Position numbers and translations under genes: made by a program. Positions 51,629-60,336 of a stretch of 64,000 bases of DNA are shown here, piece after piece (position 1 is the first letter of the stretch; each line of letters opens with the position of its first letter). Below the pieces are notes generated by a model. That model was not told the DNA's origin and did not search any database. It was given only the letters and a program-made list of their open reading frames with translations. Location of the stretch: positions 1 to 64,000 of the forward strand of contig JALHOP010000004.1 of assembly GCA_022842935.1 (NCBI GenBank), in the 5' to 3' direction. Origin of the DNA: Myxococcota bacterium. GTDB taxonomy: Bacteria > Myxococcota > XYA12-FULL-58-9 > JALHOP01.

Positions 51629-52222
51629 TCACGGCTGCGCGGCCTCGACCACGCGCGTAAGGCTCAGCAGGTAGCCAACATCGCCGCCCACCTTGATGCG
51701 ACTGCGCACGAGCTGGGAGAGCTTTGCGCCGCTCTCGAGTAGACGCCAGAGCTCGGCGTCGGTGACATGAATGTCCGCCGCGGGGCCCGATCCAGTGCCC
51801 ACCGCGAGCACAACCTTTGCTTCGTCCCCAGCGTCGTCTTCGAAGACATGTGTGATGCGGCCGGGTGCTTTGCGAAGGCTGGCCAGATCAATTGCGGCCA
51901 GCTGACGTGCGAGCGTCGCTGCCGTCAACCTGGGCTCGATGTGCTTGAGCACGCGCGGGAGCAACTCGACCAGCGCGATTCGCCAGCTCGCAACGTCCGT
52001 GGTGAACGTGAGCAAAGGATCGGCAGCTCTCCCTTCGCTGGTCACGAGACCTTCGTCGGTGACAGTGAGAGCGTATTCGCCAGCCCCCGCCACGCTTACG
52101 CCGACGGTGACCCCGACGAGCGATGCGACCGGACCGACCAGCGCCGCCCAGAGCTCGGGGACGTAGCGAAGATAGAAATCGCGTGCTGCGATGCCGCGGC
52201 TTGGCAGCGGCAGTTTCACCAA
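51629..52222 (-). CDS. SCP2-like sterol-carrier-type domain protein
   Basis: 197 residues. Segments YALTVTDEGLVTSEGRAADP, LLTFTTDVASWRIALVE and DIHVTDAELWRLLESGA suggest an SCP2-type (sterol carrier) fold, which usually contains a hydrophobic lipid cavity. No signal peptide. It overlaps the start of the PfkB kinase stop region by 7 bp, so they are co-transcribed. Function unknown. Confidence 0.65.
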   Translation of the reverse strand: MVKLPLPSRGIAARDFYLRYVPELWAALVGPVASLVGVTVGVSVAGAGEYALTVTDEGLVTSEGRAADPLLTFTTDVASWRIALVELLPRVLKHIEPRLTAATLARQLAAIDLASLRKAPGRITHVFEDDAGDEAKVVLAVGTGSGPAADIHVTDAELWRLLESGAKLSQLVRSRIKVGGDVGYLLSLTRVVEAAQP

Positions 52223-53139
52223 GGGATGCCGGCGGTCTCGAAGTTCGTAAGCGCGTGCAGTTGCTCGAAGCGCTTGCGGATCTCGCCCGGCGTGAGCGTC
52301 TCATAGCGCTCCAACCCAAAGCCCTCGACAGCGAATGAGCCGAGCGAGCTACCCATGACGATGGCCTGACGCAAGACACGCGGCTTCGCCGAGTCGATAC
52401 GGGCTACGTGCCCGAGCAGTCCTCCAGCGAACGAATCGCCGGCCCCAGTGGGGTCAAGGGCGGTCTCGAGCATGTACGCTGGCGCCACGAAGATGCCTTC
52501 TTCGGTGAACAAGGTTGCCCCGTACTCGCCCCGCTTTACGACGACGATCTTTGGCCCCATGTCCGCGATAGCGATAGCCGCTTTGCGTAGGTTCCACTCG
52601 CCCGAGAGCATTCGCGCCTCGCCCTCGTTCACCGAGAGCATGTGGACGTGCTTTAGCGTCTTTCTCAGCTCGGCGTTATGGTCGGTGATCCAGTAGTTCA
52701 TGGTGTCGGCAGCAACGAGCTTGGGGCTGTCGAGCTGCTCGACGACCCGGCGCTGGAGCTGCGGGTCGAAGTTGCCGAGCATGACGTAGGGGAGCTTGCG
52801 GTAGGCCGAGGGCACCTTGGGCTCGAAGGTCGCGAGTACGTTGAGCTGTGTCTCGAGAGTGTGCGCGACGTTCAGGTTCTGGTCGTAGCGACCCGCCCAG
52901 AAGAAGGTCTTCCCGCCTCGCTGGCGCTCGATGCCTTGGGTATCGATGCCACGGGCTTGAAACCTCTTGAGCGCCTCTTCGGGAAAGTCTTCGCCGATGA
53001 CGCTCACGAGGTGAGGCTTGGTGAAGAAGGAAGACGCGGTGCCAAGGAAGCTCGCCGAGCCGCCGACGGTCTTGTCGCGCTTGCCGAATGGGGTTTCGAT
53101 GGCGTCGAACGCTACTGTACCTACGACCAACAGACTCAT
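52216..53139 (-). CDS. PfkB-family carbohydrate/nucleoside kinase
   Basis: 307 residues. It carries PfkB signatures: VGTVAFDAIETPFGKRDKTV, GGSASFLGTASSFF at the N terminus, and ALDPTGAGDSFAGGLLGH at the C terminus with the GAGD anion hole and catalytic Asp. Substrate is not deducible; ribokinase, adenosine kinase or fructokinase-type relatives are all possible. Its 3' end overlaps the SCP2-like gene by 7 bp. Confidence 0.92.
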   Translation of the reverse strand: MSLLVVGTVAFDAIETPFGKRDKTVGGSASFLGTASSFFTKPHLVSVIGEDFPEEALKRFQARGIDTQGIERQRGGKTFFWAGRYDQNLNVAHTLETQLNVLATFEPKVPSAYRKLPYVMLGNFDPQLQRRVVEQLDSPKLVAADTMNYWITDHNAELRKTLKHVHMLSVNEGEARMLSGEWNLRKAAIAIADMGPKIVVVKRGEYGATLFTEEGIFVAPAYMLETALDPTGAGDSFAGGLLGHVARIDSAKPRVLRQAIVMGSSLGSFAVEGFGLERYETLTPGEIRKRFEQLHALTNFETAGIPW

Positions 53140-53192
53140 TTGGGGGGCGGTCGTAACACGAGTGGCGCTCGGGACGCCACCCGGCAGCGTTC

Positions 53193-54203
53193 TCAGTCAC
53201 CGTCGCCCGTGACCTGGGGTGGTGGTTGCGCGTTCGCCTGAGCCCGCTGAATGTCTTTGCGAGCCTCTTCGACGGCCGTGCGGATCTTGGGTGAGGTAAA
53301 TACCGGGTCGAGCTGCACGTCCGGCCGCATCTCGAGCCAGCGGCGGAAGTAGTCACGTGCGGGGCCCATGTCGCCGTACGCGACCGCGCAGTAGCCGCAG
53401 TACTCGATGACCCGAAGCCGATCGTCGCGCGCGAGCCTCGGCTCGCCTAGGAGTCGTTCGAGGTCGCGGCACGCCTGGTCGAACTCGCCAGCATGGTATT
53501 GCTTGATGGCGCGACGGATACGCGCGGCGGGAGACTTGTCTCCTGGCTCGTCGGCGGGCACCGCGGCGAGCGGCGGGTCTTTGCTCTTGGCTTCCTCCGG
53601 TGGCGTCTCGTCCGCAACAGCGGTCACGGCGGCTCCCTTCGGCATCGGCGACTTCTTCTTCGTCTCGAGGGTCTCCTTGTCGGCGATGGGCACGAGGATC
53701 TTGGCGCCGAGGGCGGCCGTCGACGTGGTTAGAGCATTGTACTCTTGTAGGAGCTTGGCCTGTTTGGTCGAGTGGAAATACAGCTTCGAGATGCTGCTCA
53801 AACTCTCGTTGGCAGTGACGGTGTGCTTGATGACGAACGGCATGAGCAACTCGCGACCCACCTCGAGGTCGTTGATGTCGGCGATGTTGTTTGCCGCCAT
53901 GATGAAGCGATAACGCTCCTTGTCGCCGAGCTCGCGTTTGGCGATCGAGGCAAGAGAGTCTCCCTTGCGAATCTTGTACGTCGGGCTAGCTGGTATGACG
54001 TAACTCTTGCCCGTTTTTGCCTCCGTGTCAGCGGACAAGCCGTTGCGGCCAGTGATGTAAGAAGACTTCCATCCTGCTCCGTAGTAGTAGCGCGCCACCT
54101 GCTGGAGGGTCTCGCCTTCGCGTAGCGTATGGCTGACCTCCGCAGCCTGTGCGCGTGTAGCGAGCGCTACGAGTACGACGACCGTGAGCAAGGGCGCTCT
54201 CAT
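53193..54203 (-). CDS. LysM-repeat exported protein with C-terminal TPR-like region
   Basis: 336 residues. A signal peptide (MRAPLLTVVVLVALATRAQA) precedes three LysM-type modules: VSHTLREGETLQQVARYYYG, YKIRKGDSLASIAKRELGDK, and VIKHTVTANESLSSISKLYF, separated by short linkers. Residues ~175-220 are a disordered Lys/Pro linker. The end contains a TPR-like helical pair (HAGEFDQACRDLERLLGEP). LysM binds peptidoglycan, so this is a periplasmic wall-associated scaffold. It overlaps the kinase gene upstream by 4 bp. Confidence 0.88.
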   Translation of the reverse strand: MRAPLLTVVVLVALATRAQAAEVSHTLREGETLQQVARYYYGAGWKSSYITGRNGLSADTEAKTGKSYVIPASPTYKIRKGDSLASIAKRELGDKERYRFIMAANNIADINDLEVGRELLMPFVIKHTVTANESLSSISKLYFHSTKQAKLLQEYNALTTSTAALGAKILVPIADKETLETKKKSPMPKGAAVTAVADETPPEEAKSKDPPLAAVPADEPGDKSPAARIRRAIKQYHAGEFDQACRDLERLLGEPRLARDDRLRVIEYCGYCAVAYGDMGPARDYFRRWLEMRPDVQLDPVFTSPKIRTAVEEARKDIQRAQANAQPPPQVTGDGD

Positions 54204-55483
54204 CGCTTCCTCGCGAGCTCCACGCGAACGGTCTGGGTGACGCCTGGCTCCACGTCGACGATCTCACGTTGCGGCTCGAAGTAGTCGTTACGAAACTCGA
54301 TGGAGTGGCGGCCGGGCGGCAAAACGATGGGTTTGGCGAACGGCGTGACGTCGTAAGTCTCTCCGTTCACCATCACCTCGGCCCAGGGTACGGCGTTGAC
54401 GCGCACGAAACCGTTCTCGATGCCGAGATCGGCCACCTCGACGATGCCGGTCCATGCGGCGAAGAGTCCTAGCAAACCGATGTTGGAAAGAAGCAGGGGC
54501 CGCAACACGACGGCCGCCGGCGACAGAGTGCCAGTGTCGACTGCCTTGGAAACCAGCGACTTGAGGTCCTCTTCGCGGACGTAGGTCGAGGCTTCGTTGG
54601 CGCTCATGAGCTCGCGGTTGAGCAGGAAGATGACGAGCCGGCCCGCGTAGTTGATGCGGACGGTGCTGGCAACGTAGCTCTCGAGGTCACGGCGCAAATG
54701 TTCGGTCGTCCGGTAGCGCTTGTTGGGGTCTTTGTTGAGGCACTTCTTGACGATCCGCTGCAACCGCCACGGGATGTCGGGGTAGAGCTTGCGCGGGCGC
54801 ACGTAGGGCTCGTTCAAGATGCGCTGCATGACGCTCTTCGAGTCGTCCTCGATGAACGGCTTCTTACCGGTGAGCATCTGATAGAGCACGATGCCGAAGG
54901 AGAAAATGTCCGAGCGGAAGTCGACGCGTTCGCCCATGATCTGCTCGGGCGACATGTAAGCCGGTGTTCCAATGGCAGTGCCCGGACGCGTCAAGTCGTC
55001 GTTAGCGATGTCGCGGGCGATGCCGAAGTCCATCAGCTTCACCTCGCCTTGCTTGGTGATCATCAGGTTCGACGGCTTGAAGTCGCGATGGACCACTCCG
55101 CGATAGTGGGCATATTCGAGGGCGCGGGCGGATTGCAGAGCGATGATGGCGGCGATCTCGGGCGGTAGACGTCCAACGCGGCCGATCAGGTCGTAGACGT
55201 CGATGCCCTCGACGAACTCCATGACGATGTACATGGAATTGGCGCGCGACAGAAAGTCGTAGATGTGGACGATGTTCTGATGGGCCAGCGCGGCGACGCT
55301 CTTTGCCTCGCGCTCGAAGCGCGTCACCAGGGACAGGTCGGTCGCGAGCTCCTTGCGGAGCTCCTTGATGGCGACCAAGCGGTTCAGGGCGGGCTGCTCG
55401 GCCTTGTAGACGACGGCCATGCCGCCGGAGCCGATCTCCGAAATTACGGAGTAGGCTCCGATCTTCTTGCCCTCGATGGTCAT
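54200..55483 (-). CDS. Transmembrane Ser/Thr protein kinase with PEGA domain
   Basis: 427 residues from ATG 55483; the longer in-frame extension to 55579 is Cys/Arg-rich without homology. The Hanks-type kinase domain (~10-275) is complete: IGSGGMAVVYKAE, VAIKELRKEL, HRDFKPSNLMI, DFGIARDI, GTPAYMSPEQIMGE. One membrane span at ~345-360 (SNIGLLGLFAAWTG), then an extracytoplasmic PEGA domain (VRVNAVPWAEVMVNGETYDV, GRHSIEFRNDYFEPQR). It is translationally coupled to the LysM protein gene (4-bp overlap), a candidate for its wall-side partner. Confidence 0.95.
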   Translation of the reverse strand: MTIEGKKIGAYSVISEIGSGGMAVVYKAEQPALNRLVAIKELRKELATDLSLVTRFEREAKSVAALAHQNIVHIYDFLSRANSMYIVMEFVEGIDVYDLIGRVGRLPPEIAAIIALQSARALEYAHYRGVVHRDFKPSNLMITKQGEVKLMDFGIARDIANDDLTRPGTAIGTPAYMSPEQIMGERVDFRSDIFSFGIVLYQMLTGKKPFIEDDSKSVMQRILNEPYVRPRKLYPDIPWRLQRIVKKCLNKDPNKRYRTTEHLRRDLESYVASTVRINYAGRLVIFLLNRELMSANEASTYVREEDLKSLVSKAVDTGTLSPAAVVLRPLLLSNIGLLGLFAAWTGIVEVADLGIENGFVRVNAVPWAEVMVNGETYDVTPFAKPIVLPPGRHSIEFRNDYFEPQREIVDVEPGVTQTVRVELARKR

Positions 55484-55678
55484 GCTGCCGCTGCAGCGTA
55501 GCCGGAAGGGGTGTGTAGGTTCAACGCGAAGACCTGGCAGAGCCAGAATCCTGCTGGGGCAACACACACCTGCGCGCACATGTGAACGAGCGGCACCGGT
55601 CGAGCGCCGCGCGGGTGGCGATAACGTTGGTCAATTCGAGCGGCATCGTCTAGCTTCAGAGGTGAAGGAGTTGCATTC

Positions 55679-56008
55679 ATGGACCCATTGAGCACCGCGC
55701 CTCACCAGCCGCAGCGAACGTCAACCAGCACCCCAATCGCCGTCTCGGATCTCCGCACGGCCGCGCTCGGTGTCGCGCGCGATGGGCGCATCATGAACGA
55801 GGAGGGTGCTCAGATCACCGAAGCGTTTCGCGAGGCGCGCGGTCGCCTTGGCGGCGCCGGTTTCGACGACGCGTTTACGACGATGCTCGGACAGCTTACC
55901 GCCGAGCGCGACGGTTTGGCTGAAGGGTCCGATGTGCACAAGCAACGGGACCTCGCGCTCAAGATGCTCTACCACGTTTGGAATCTCAGGGACGTGGCGC
56001 AGCCGTAA
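55679..56008 (+). CDS. Small hypothetical protein, first of coupled pair
   Basis: 109 residues from ATG 55679 with GAAGGAG-like site upstream. The N terminus is Pro/Thr/Ser-rich (TAPHQPQRTSTSTPIAVS); the C-terminal ~70 residues are helical (EEGAQITEAFREARGRLGGA, HKQRDLALKMLYHVWN). No signal peptide or known domain. Its TAA overlaps the ATG of the next gene (TAATG), so the two are translated together. Function unknown. Confidence 0.75.
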   Translation: MDPLSTAPHQPQRTSTSTPIAVSDLRTAALGVARDGRIMNEEGAQITEAFREARGRLGGAGFDDAFTTMLGQLTAERDGLAEGSDVHKQRDLALKMLYHVWNLRDVAQP

Positions 56009-56388
56009 TGCGAGATGCGCTGGTCGAGGTCGCCACCCGGTGCCTTCGAAAGACGACGGGCGGCGAGTACTACTACGACGACAAAGACGTCCAGGAGATC
56101 GTCGACGCGAGCGTTGCTCTCGGTAACGGAGACGATCTCGTCAAGGCGAGTGCCGGGCTTATCGAGCTCGCTGTCTTCTTACGCGGGCAAAATGGTTCGC
56201 GTGCAGCCCACACGATCGCGACACAAGTCTTTGCTTCCCTGGCGGTCCGCTTGAGCGCTGCGACTGGGGGCGATCAGTTGCGCGAGCGCGCCCGCCAGTT
56301 GGCGGAGCTCTCGAGCGAGAACAGCACGACGGGTGCTGCGATGAATCGCCCGGCCGCGAAGGGTGTCGGTCTTGGGCGCAAGCGCTAA
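56008..56388 (+). CDS. Small hypothetical protein, second of coupled pair
   Basis: 126 residues from the ATG overlapping the upstream stop. A helical N-terminal half (RDALVEVATRCLRKTTGG, DKDVQEIVDASVAL) and a Ser/Gly/Lys-rich tail (TTGAAMNRPAAKGVGLGRKR). I recognise no family. The pair could be an accessory or chaperone/substrate pair; the arrangement resembles the coupled pair at 1.9-3.1 kb, with no sequence relationship I can see. Confidence 0.75.
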   Translation: MRDALVEVATRCLRKTTGGEYYYDDKDVQEIVDASVALGNGDDLVKASAGLIELAVFLRGQNGSRAAHTIATQVFASLAVRLSAATGGDQLRERARQLAELSSENSTTGAAMNRPAAKGVGLGRKR

Positions 56389-56427
56389 GAGCGCTTGTCA
56401 TACACGTCGATGCGCGCGGCCATTGGA

Positions 56428-56892
56428 CTACGGGCCGCCCGGACAAGCGAGTGTCTTGGGATCGAGCTTCCGCGTCGCTTGGTCAACCAGCACCGCGAGC
56501 TCGTAGCGCCACTGGCCCTTGCCGTCCGCACCGCCGGTCGTCGCCCGCACGCGGCACTCCCAGAACATTTCGAACATCCGGGGCGGGTGGAGCACCGATT
56601 TCTTGGGGTCGTAGGTTGCGCACGTGCCGCTTAGCGAATGCACCTCGCCCTGCGAGCCATTGGCAATGAGGGTCGCGAGGTAGTCACCCAAGGTTTCGCT
56701 GGCGACGCAGCCGTCATGATGGACGGCGCTCCCGAGCTTCAGGTGCTGCTGCCGCAGTAGGATCTGCAGCAGCTCTTTGAAGTCGGGCGGGGTGGGATCC
56801 TCGATGACCTGCGGCGCTCGCGCTAACGCGGAGCGGCCGCAGACACCAAAGCCCGCGGCCGCGAGGAACAGCGTGAAGAACGTCAAGCGCAT
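56428..56892 (-). CDS. Small exported hypothetical protein
   Basis: 154 residues with a cleavable signal (MRLTFFTLFLAAAGFGVCGR, then SALARA). The mature part has two or three Cys (DGCVASET, GTCATYD, WECRVRA) and ends with a Pro/Gly tail (TLACPGGP), suggestive of a disulphide-stabilised periplasmic protein. No family recognised. It is 27 bp after ndk on the same strand. Confidence 0.7.
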   Translation of the reverse strand: MRLTFFTLFLAAAGFGVCGRSALARAPQVIEDPTPPDFKELLQILLRQQHLKLGSAVHHDGCVASETLGDYLATLIANGSQGEVHSLSGTCATYDPKKSVLHPPRMFEMFWECRVRATTGGADGKGQWRYELAVLVDQATRKLDPKTLACPGGP

Positions 56893-56919
56893 TGGCGCTG
56901 ACTATGTAGCCGCAAATGA

Positions 56920-57354
56920 CTACGAGCGCTCGTAGTCGTTGAGCTCGAGGCCGCTGAAGAAGTGGCTGATCTCGACCTTCGCTGTCTCGACCGCATCGCT
57001 TCCGTGAACCGCGTTCTTCTCGATACCGGTTGCGTAGAGCTTGCGGATCGTTCCGGCGTCCGCTTTCGCGGGGTCGGTCGCGCCCATCAGCTCGCGGTTC
57101 TTCTTGATGGCGTTTTCGCCCTCGAGCACCGAGACGAAGCACGGGCCGCTGACCATGAAGTCCACCAAGCTGTTGAAGAACGGACGCTCCTTGTGGACCG
57201 CGTAGAACTCGCGGGCCTTCTGGCGGTTCAGCCAGATGAGCTTGCCGGCGACGAGCTTGAGGCCGTTCTTTTCGAAGATGGCAAGGATGTTGCCGATGTT
57301 GCCGGCGGCGACGCCGTCAGGCTTGACGATGGAGAGGGTGCGTTCGATGGCCAT
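56920..57354 (-). CDS. ndk: Nucleoside diphosphate kinase
   Basis: 144 residues, the usual size. [20 protein letters not shown] opens the family signature, and the active-site His is in [16 protein letters not shown] near residue 118. It transfers the gamma phosphate of ATP to NDPs. Good Shine-Dalgarno (AAAGGGAA) upstream. Standalone, with the small exported gene close downstream. Confidence 0.98.
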   Translation of the reverse strand: MAIERTLSIVKPDGVAAGNIGNILAIFEKNGLKLVAGKLIWLNRQKAREFYAVHKERPFFNSLVDFMVSGPCFVSVLEGENAIKKNRELMGATDPAKADAGTIRKLYATGIEKNAVHGSDAVETAKVEISHFFSGLELNDYERS

Positions 57355-57506
57355 AGTGCGGCGTTCCCTTTGAAGAATTTCCCGCCTCGAGTGGCAGGCA
57401 AACTGGGACGCTCAATGCGCGATGGTCGTCGTTAGGTCAAGAGACACCTGCGCTGCGGGAGCCGAGCAATAGGCCGGCTCCCGCCGGGCGTAGGTTCGAA
57501 ACGTGC

Positions 57507-57794
57507 CTACGGGATGATTCCCGCGCACTCGTCCGAGCATCCGAACGCCGCCTCGACGCACGAGGTGTCGCCGTCAATGCACGACTCGCACGCATCCGCG
57601 CGGGCTTCGTAGCCAGAGACGTTGTCCGAGTCGTCTTCGCAGCGGTCCTGGCAGGCGCTGACGTCGTAGCTCGAGTCGACGCAGTCGTCGTAGTGTTTAC
57701 AGATCTTGAAGCAGTCGATCTCTTCTTCAGCGCCGCAGGCAACCATGGTGATGCCAACGCCCAAGGCAGCCGCCAACGCAAACACGTATCGCAT
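57507..57794 (-). CDS. Small cysteine-rich lipoprotein
   Basis: 95 residues from ATG 57794; earlier in-frame codons belong to the leader. The signal MRYVFALAAALGVGITMVAC is a lipobox. The mature part is a compact Cys-rich module with eight Cys (CFKICKHYDDCVDSSYD, CQDRCEDDSD, CESCIDGD) and several Asp. The family is typical of myxobacterial surface proteins. A GGGGG stretch lies 13 bases upstream, and GACCGC-GTGA-GCGGTC just upstream can form a hairpin. Function unknown. Confidence 0.8.
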   Translation of the reverse strand: MRYVFALAAALGVGITMVACGAEEEIDCFKICKHYDDCVDSSYDVSACQDRCEDDSDNVSGYEARADACESCIDGDTSCVEAAFGCSDECAGIIP

Positions 57795-57960
57795 TTTCTT
57801 GATTCCCCCATTGTGACCGCGTGAGCGGTCGCGCAGGGGACCTAGCAAAGCGGAAGCCAAGGCGCATCGCCGCCGAAAGGCGCGCATCGCGTGCTCTGTG
57901 CGAAGCATGGGTGGGGAAAAATGCACCACCCTGTGGACATTGCGGTCCGGCGGGCGCGGT

Positions 57961-58839
57961 CTAGCCGCGCTTCATGGCTTTTTGCAGGGTCACCGCGAGC
58001 TTCGACGGATCGCGCGTGGTCATGATGCCGGCCGCTTCCATGGCCGCGAACTTCCCCTCGGCCGTGTCTTCGCCGCCCGAGATAATCGCGCCTGCGTGAC
58101 CCATGCGCTTTCCTGGCGGAGCGGTGGCGCCCGCGATGAAGCCCGCGATGGGCTTCTTCATGTTGGCCTTGGCCCACTGCGCGCCTTGCAACTCGGCGCT
58201 GCCGCCAATCTCGCCGATCATGATGACCCCGTCGGTGTCGGGATCGTCGTTGAACAGCTTTAGGCAGTCGACGAAGTTGGTGCCATTCACGGGATCACCG
58301 CCGATGCCGATGCACGTCGACTGGCCGAGGCCCAACTGGCTAAGCTGGTAAACGGCCTCGTAGGTGAGAGTGCCAGAGCGCGAAACGACCGCGATGCGAC
58401 CGGGTTTGTGGATGAAGCCGGGCATGATGCCAATTTTGCACTGCCCGGGTGTGATGATGCCGGGGCAGTTTGGTCCGATCAAGCGGACGGGCATGTCCGT
58501 GATAGCGCGCTTGACGCGCACCATGTCGAGGATCGGAATACCCTCGGTGATGCAAACGATGAGCGGTACCTTGGCCTCCGCCGCCTCCATGATCGCGTCG
58601 GCAGCGAACGGCGGCGGCACGTAAATGACCGTCGCGTTGGCGCCGGTATGCTTCACCGCTTGAGCCACGGTGTCGAACATCGGCACCTTGCTCTCGAACT
58701 TCTCGCCGCCCTTGCCCGGGGTGACACCGGCTACGACGTTGGTGCCGTATTCGATCATCTGCTTGGCGTGGAAGGAGCCAGCCTGACCCGTGATGCCTTG
58801 AATGAGGAGGCGGGTATTCTTGTCGACGAGGACGCTCAC
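57961..58839 (-). CDS. sucD: Succinyl-CoA ligase (ADP/GDP-forming), alpha subunit
   Basis: 292 residues. [21 protein letters not shown] is the nucleotide/CoA-binding N terminus, the phosphohistidine loop is [17 protein letters not shown], and [14 protein letters not shown] and [13 protein letters not shown] are present. Forms the alpha-beta heterodimer that turns succinyl-CoA to succinate with phosphorylation of ADP/GDP in the TCA cycle. It overlaps sucC by 4 bp and is the second gene of the operon. Confidence 0.98.
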   Translation of the reverse strand: MSVLVDKNTRLLIQGITGQAGSFHAKQMIEYGTNVVAGVTPGKGGEKFESKVPMFDTVAQAVKHTGANATVIYVPPPFAADAIMEAAEAKVPLIVCITEGIPILDMVRVKRAITDMPVRLIGPNCPGIITPGQCKIGIMPGFIHKPGRIAVVSRSGTLTYEAVYQLSQLGLGQSTCIGIGGDPVNGTNFVDCLKLFNDDPDTDGVIMIGEIGGSAELQGAQWAKANMKKPIAGFIAGATAPPGKRMGHAGAIISGGEDTAEGKFAAMEAAGIMTTRDPSKLAVTLQKAMKRG

Positions 58840-60026
58840 TTCTTACCTCCTGCCGCAGCCACGGCTTTCGTGGCGGCGTCCAGCATGTCGTTCGCCGGAG
58901 TGATGGCGAGGCCGCTCTCGGCGAGGATCTTCTTGCCGAGCTCGACGTTGGTGCCTTCGAGTCGAACGACCAAGGGCAGCTTCAAGCCAACTTGCTTCGC
59001 CGCGGTTACGATACCCTCGGCGATCACGTCGCACTTGGCGATACCGCCGAAGATGTTCACGAGAATCGCCTTCACGTTCTTGTCCGCGAGGATGATCTTG
59101 AAGGCCGTGGTGACCTGAGCGGCGGTTGCGCCGCCGCCGACGTCGAGGAAGTTCGCTGGCGATCCGCCCGCGTACTTGATGATGTCCATAGTCGCCATGG
59201 CAAGTCCGGCGCCGTTGACGAGGCAGCCGATGCTTCCGTCCAGCGCCACGTACGAGAGGTTCGCGTCCTTCGCGTCGCGCTCTTTCGGATCCTCTTCGTC
59301 GATGTCGCGGAGGCTCGCTACCTCCTTGTGGCGGAAGAGGGCGTTCTCGTCGAAGTTGAGCTTCGCATCGAGAGCCATGACATCGCCGCTCTTGGTGATG
59401 ATGAGCGGGTTCACTTCGACCATCGACGCGTCGGTGCCGATGAACGTGTCGTAGAGCTTGCCGAAGATCGACGCCGCTTGTTTGGCGGTGTCACCAGTCA
59501 TCCCCAACTGGTAGGCGAGCTTGCGGCCGGCGAAGGGCATCATGCCGGTCGCCGGCTCGATCGACTGCTTGAGGATCTTCTCCGGCGTTTTCTCGGCCAC
59601 CTCTTCGATGTCCATGCCGCCTTCGGTCGAGGCGATGAGGGTGACGCGACTGCTATCGCGGTCAAGGACGACGGCGACGTACAGCTCCTTGGCGATCTCG
59701 CTCGCCTGCTCGACGAGAACCTGCTTGACCTTCTGGCCCTCGGGGCCGGTCTGCTTGGTGCGCAGGTGATTGCCGAGCAGAGCCTTCGTGTATTCGGCCG
59801 CCTCTTGGGGCGTCGAGACGACCTTGACGCCGCGCACATCCGGTTTTTCGATCAGCGTGCCCTTGCCGCGCCCGCCTGCGTGAATCTGCGATTTGACGAC
59901 GACCTTGCCGCCAAGCTCGCTCGCGATGCGCTGCGCCTCTTCTGGTGTTTTCGCCGCTGCGCCCTTGGGGACGGGGATGCCGAACTTCCTGAACAGCTCT
60001 TTGCCCTGGAACTCGTGAATCTTCAC
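58836..60026 (-). CDS. sucC: Succinyl-CoA ligase, beta subunit
   Basis: 396 residues from GTG 60026, with AAGGAA nine bases upstream. [20 protein letters not shown] is the standard N terminus; the ATP-grasp domain follows ([20 protein letters not shown]) and [19 protein letters not shown] lies near the C terminus. Family length is about 390. First gene of sucCD, the substrate-level phosphorylation step of the TCA cycle. Confidence 0.98.
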   Translation of the reverse strand: MKIHEFQGKELFRKFGIPVPKGAAAKTPEEAQRIASELGGKVVVKSQIHAGGRGKGTLIEKPDVRGVKVVSTPQEAAEYTKALLGNHLRTKQTGPEGQKVKQVLVEQASEIAKELYVAVVLDRDSSRVTLIASTEGGMDIEEVAEKTPEKILKQSIEPATGMMPFAGRKLAYQLGMTGDTAKQAASIFGKLYDTFIGTDASMVEVNPLIITKSGDVMALDAKLNFDENALFRHKEVASLRDIDEEDPKERDAKDANLSYVALDGSIGCLVNGAGLAMATMDIIKYAGGSPANFLDVGGGATAAQVTTAFKIILADKNVKAILVNIFGGIAKCDVIAEGIVTAAKQVGLKLPLVVRLEGTNVELGKKILAESGLAITPANDMLDAATKAVAAAGGKK

Positions 60027-60336
60027 GTGACTTCCTTGCGCTCGCGTTGGACGAAACGCCCATTACGACGCGCGCTGTTTTGGCGCAAGCGTTCACGCAC
60101 CGAACCCGCAGCGCCCACGTCTTTGGGGCGACGCGTGCGGGGTCAGAGCGGGGCGACGACGCGCCGAATCATGCGTGATTTTGTGCGTCTTGTGTGGGTG
60201 CATGGCGTGCCTGCGAGGCGTGGCCTTCAGTGGACAAACTGCGGCGTCGATTCCACACCTTCGCTGTGTGAACTTGTCAAAAGCGCTTATATTGCGGGGT
60301 CGTGTGCCTGGCACGGGGTTGGCATAGCCGGGGCTC
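60027..60336. other. 310-bp divergent intergenic region between sucC and DUF1592 gene
   Basis: No gene is seen. On the minus side it carries the sucCD promoter region. On the plus side it has a TATATT hexamer at 60288-60293 without a clear -35, and a sigma-54-like element at 60309-60324. It is slightly richer in A/T than the neighbouring genes. Confidence 0.55.
60309..60324 (+). promoter_or_regulatory. Sigma-54 promoter-like element upstream of DUF1592 gene
   Basis: TGGCACGGGGTTGGCA matches the sigma-54 consensus TGGCACRNNNNTTGCW at the invariant GG and GC, with the correct distance; one mismatch is at the second T of TTGC. Transcription would begin about 12 bases after the GC, near 60335, only one or two bases before the ATG at 60337, so the mRNA would be almost leaderless. 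That makes the site doubtful. Confidence 0.35.
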
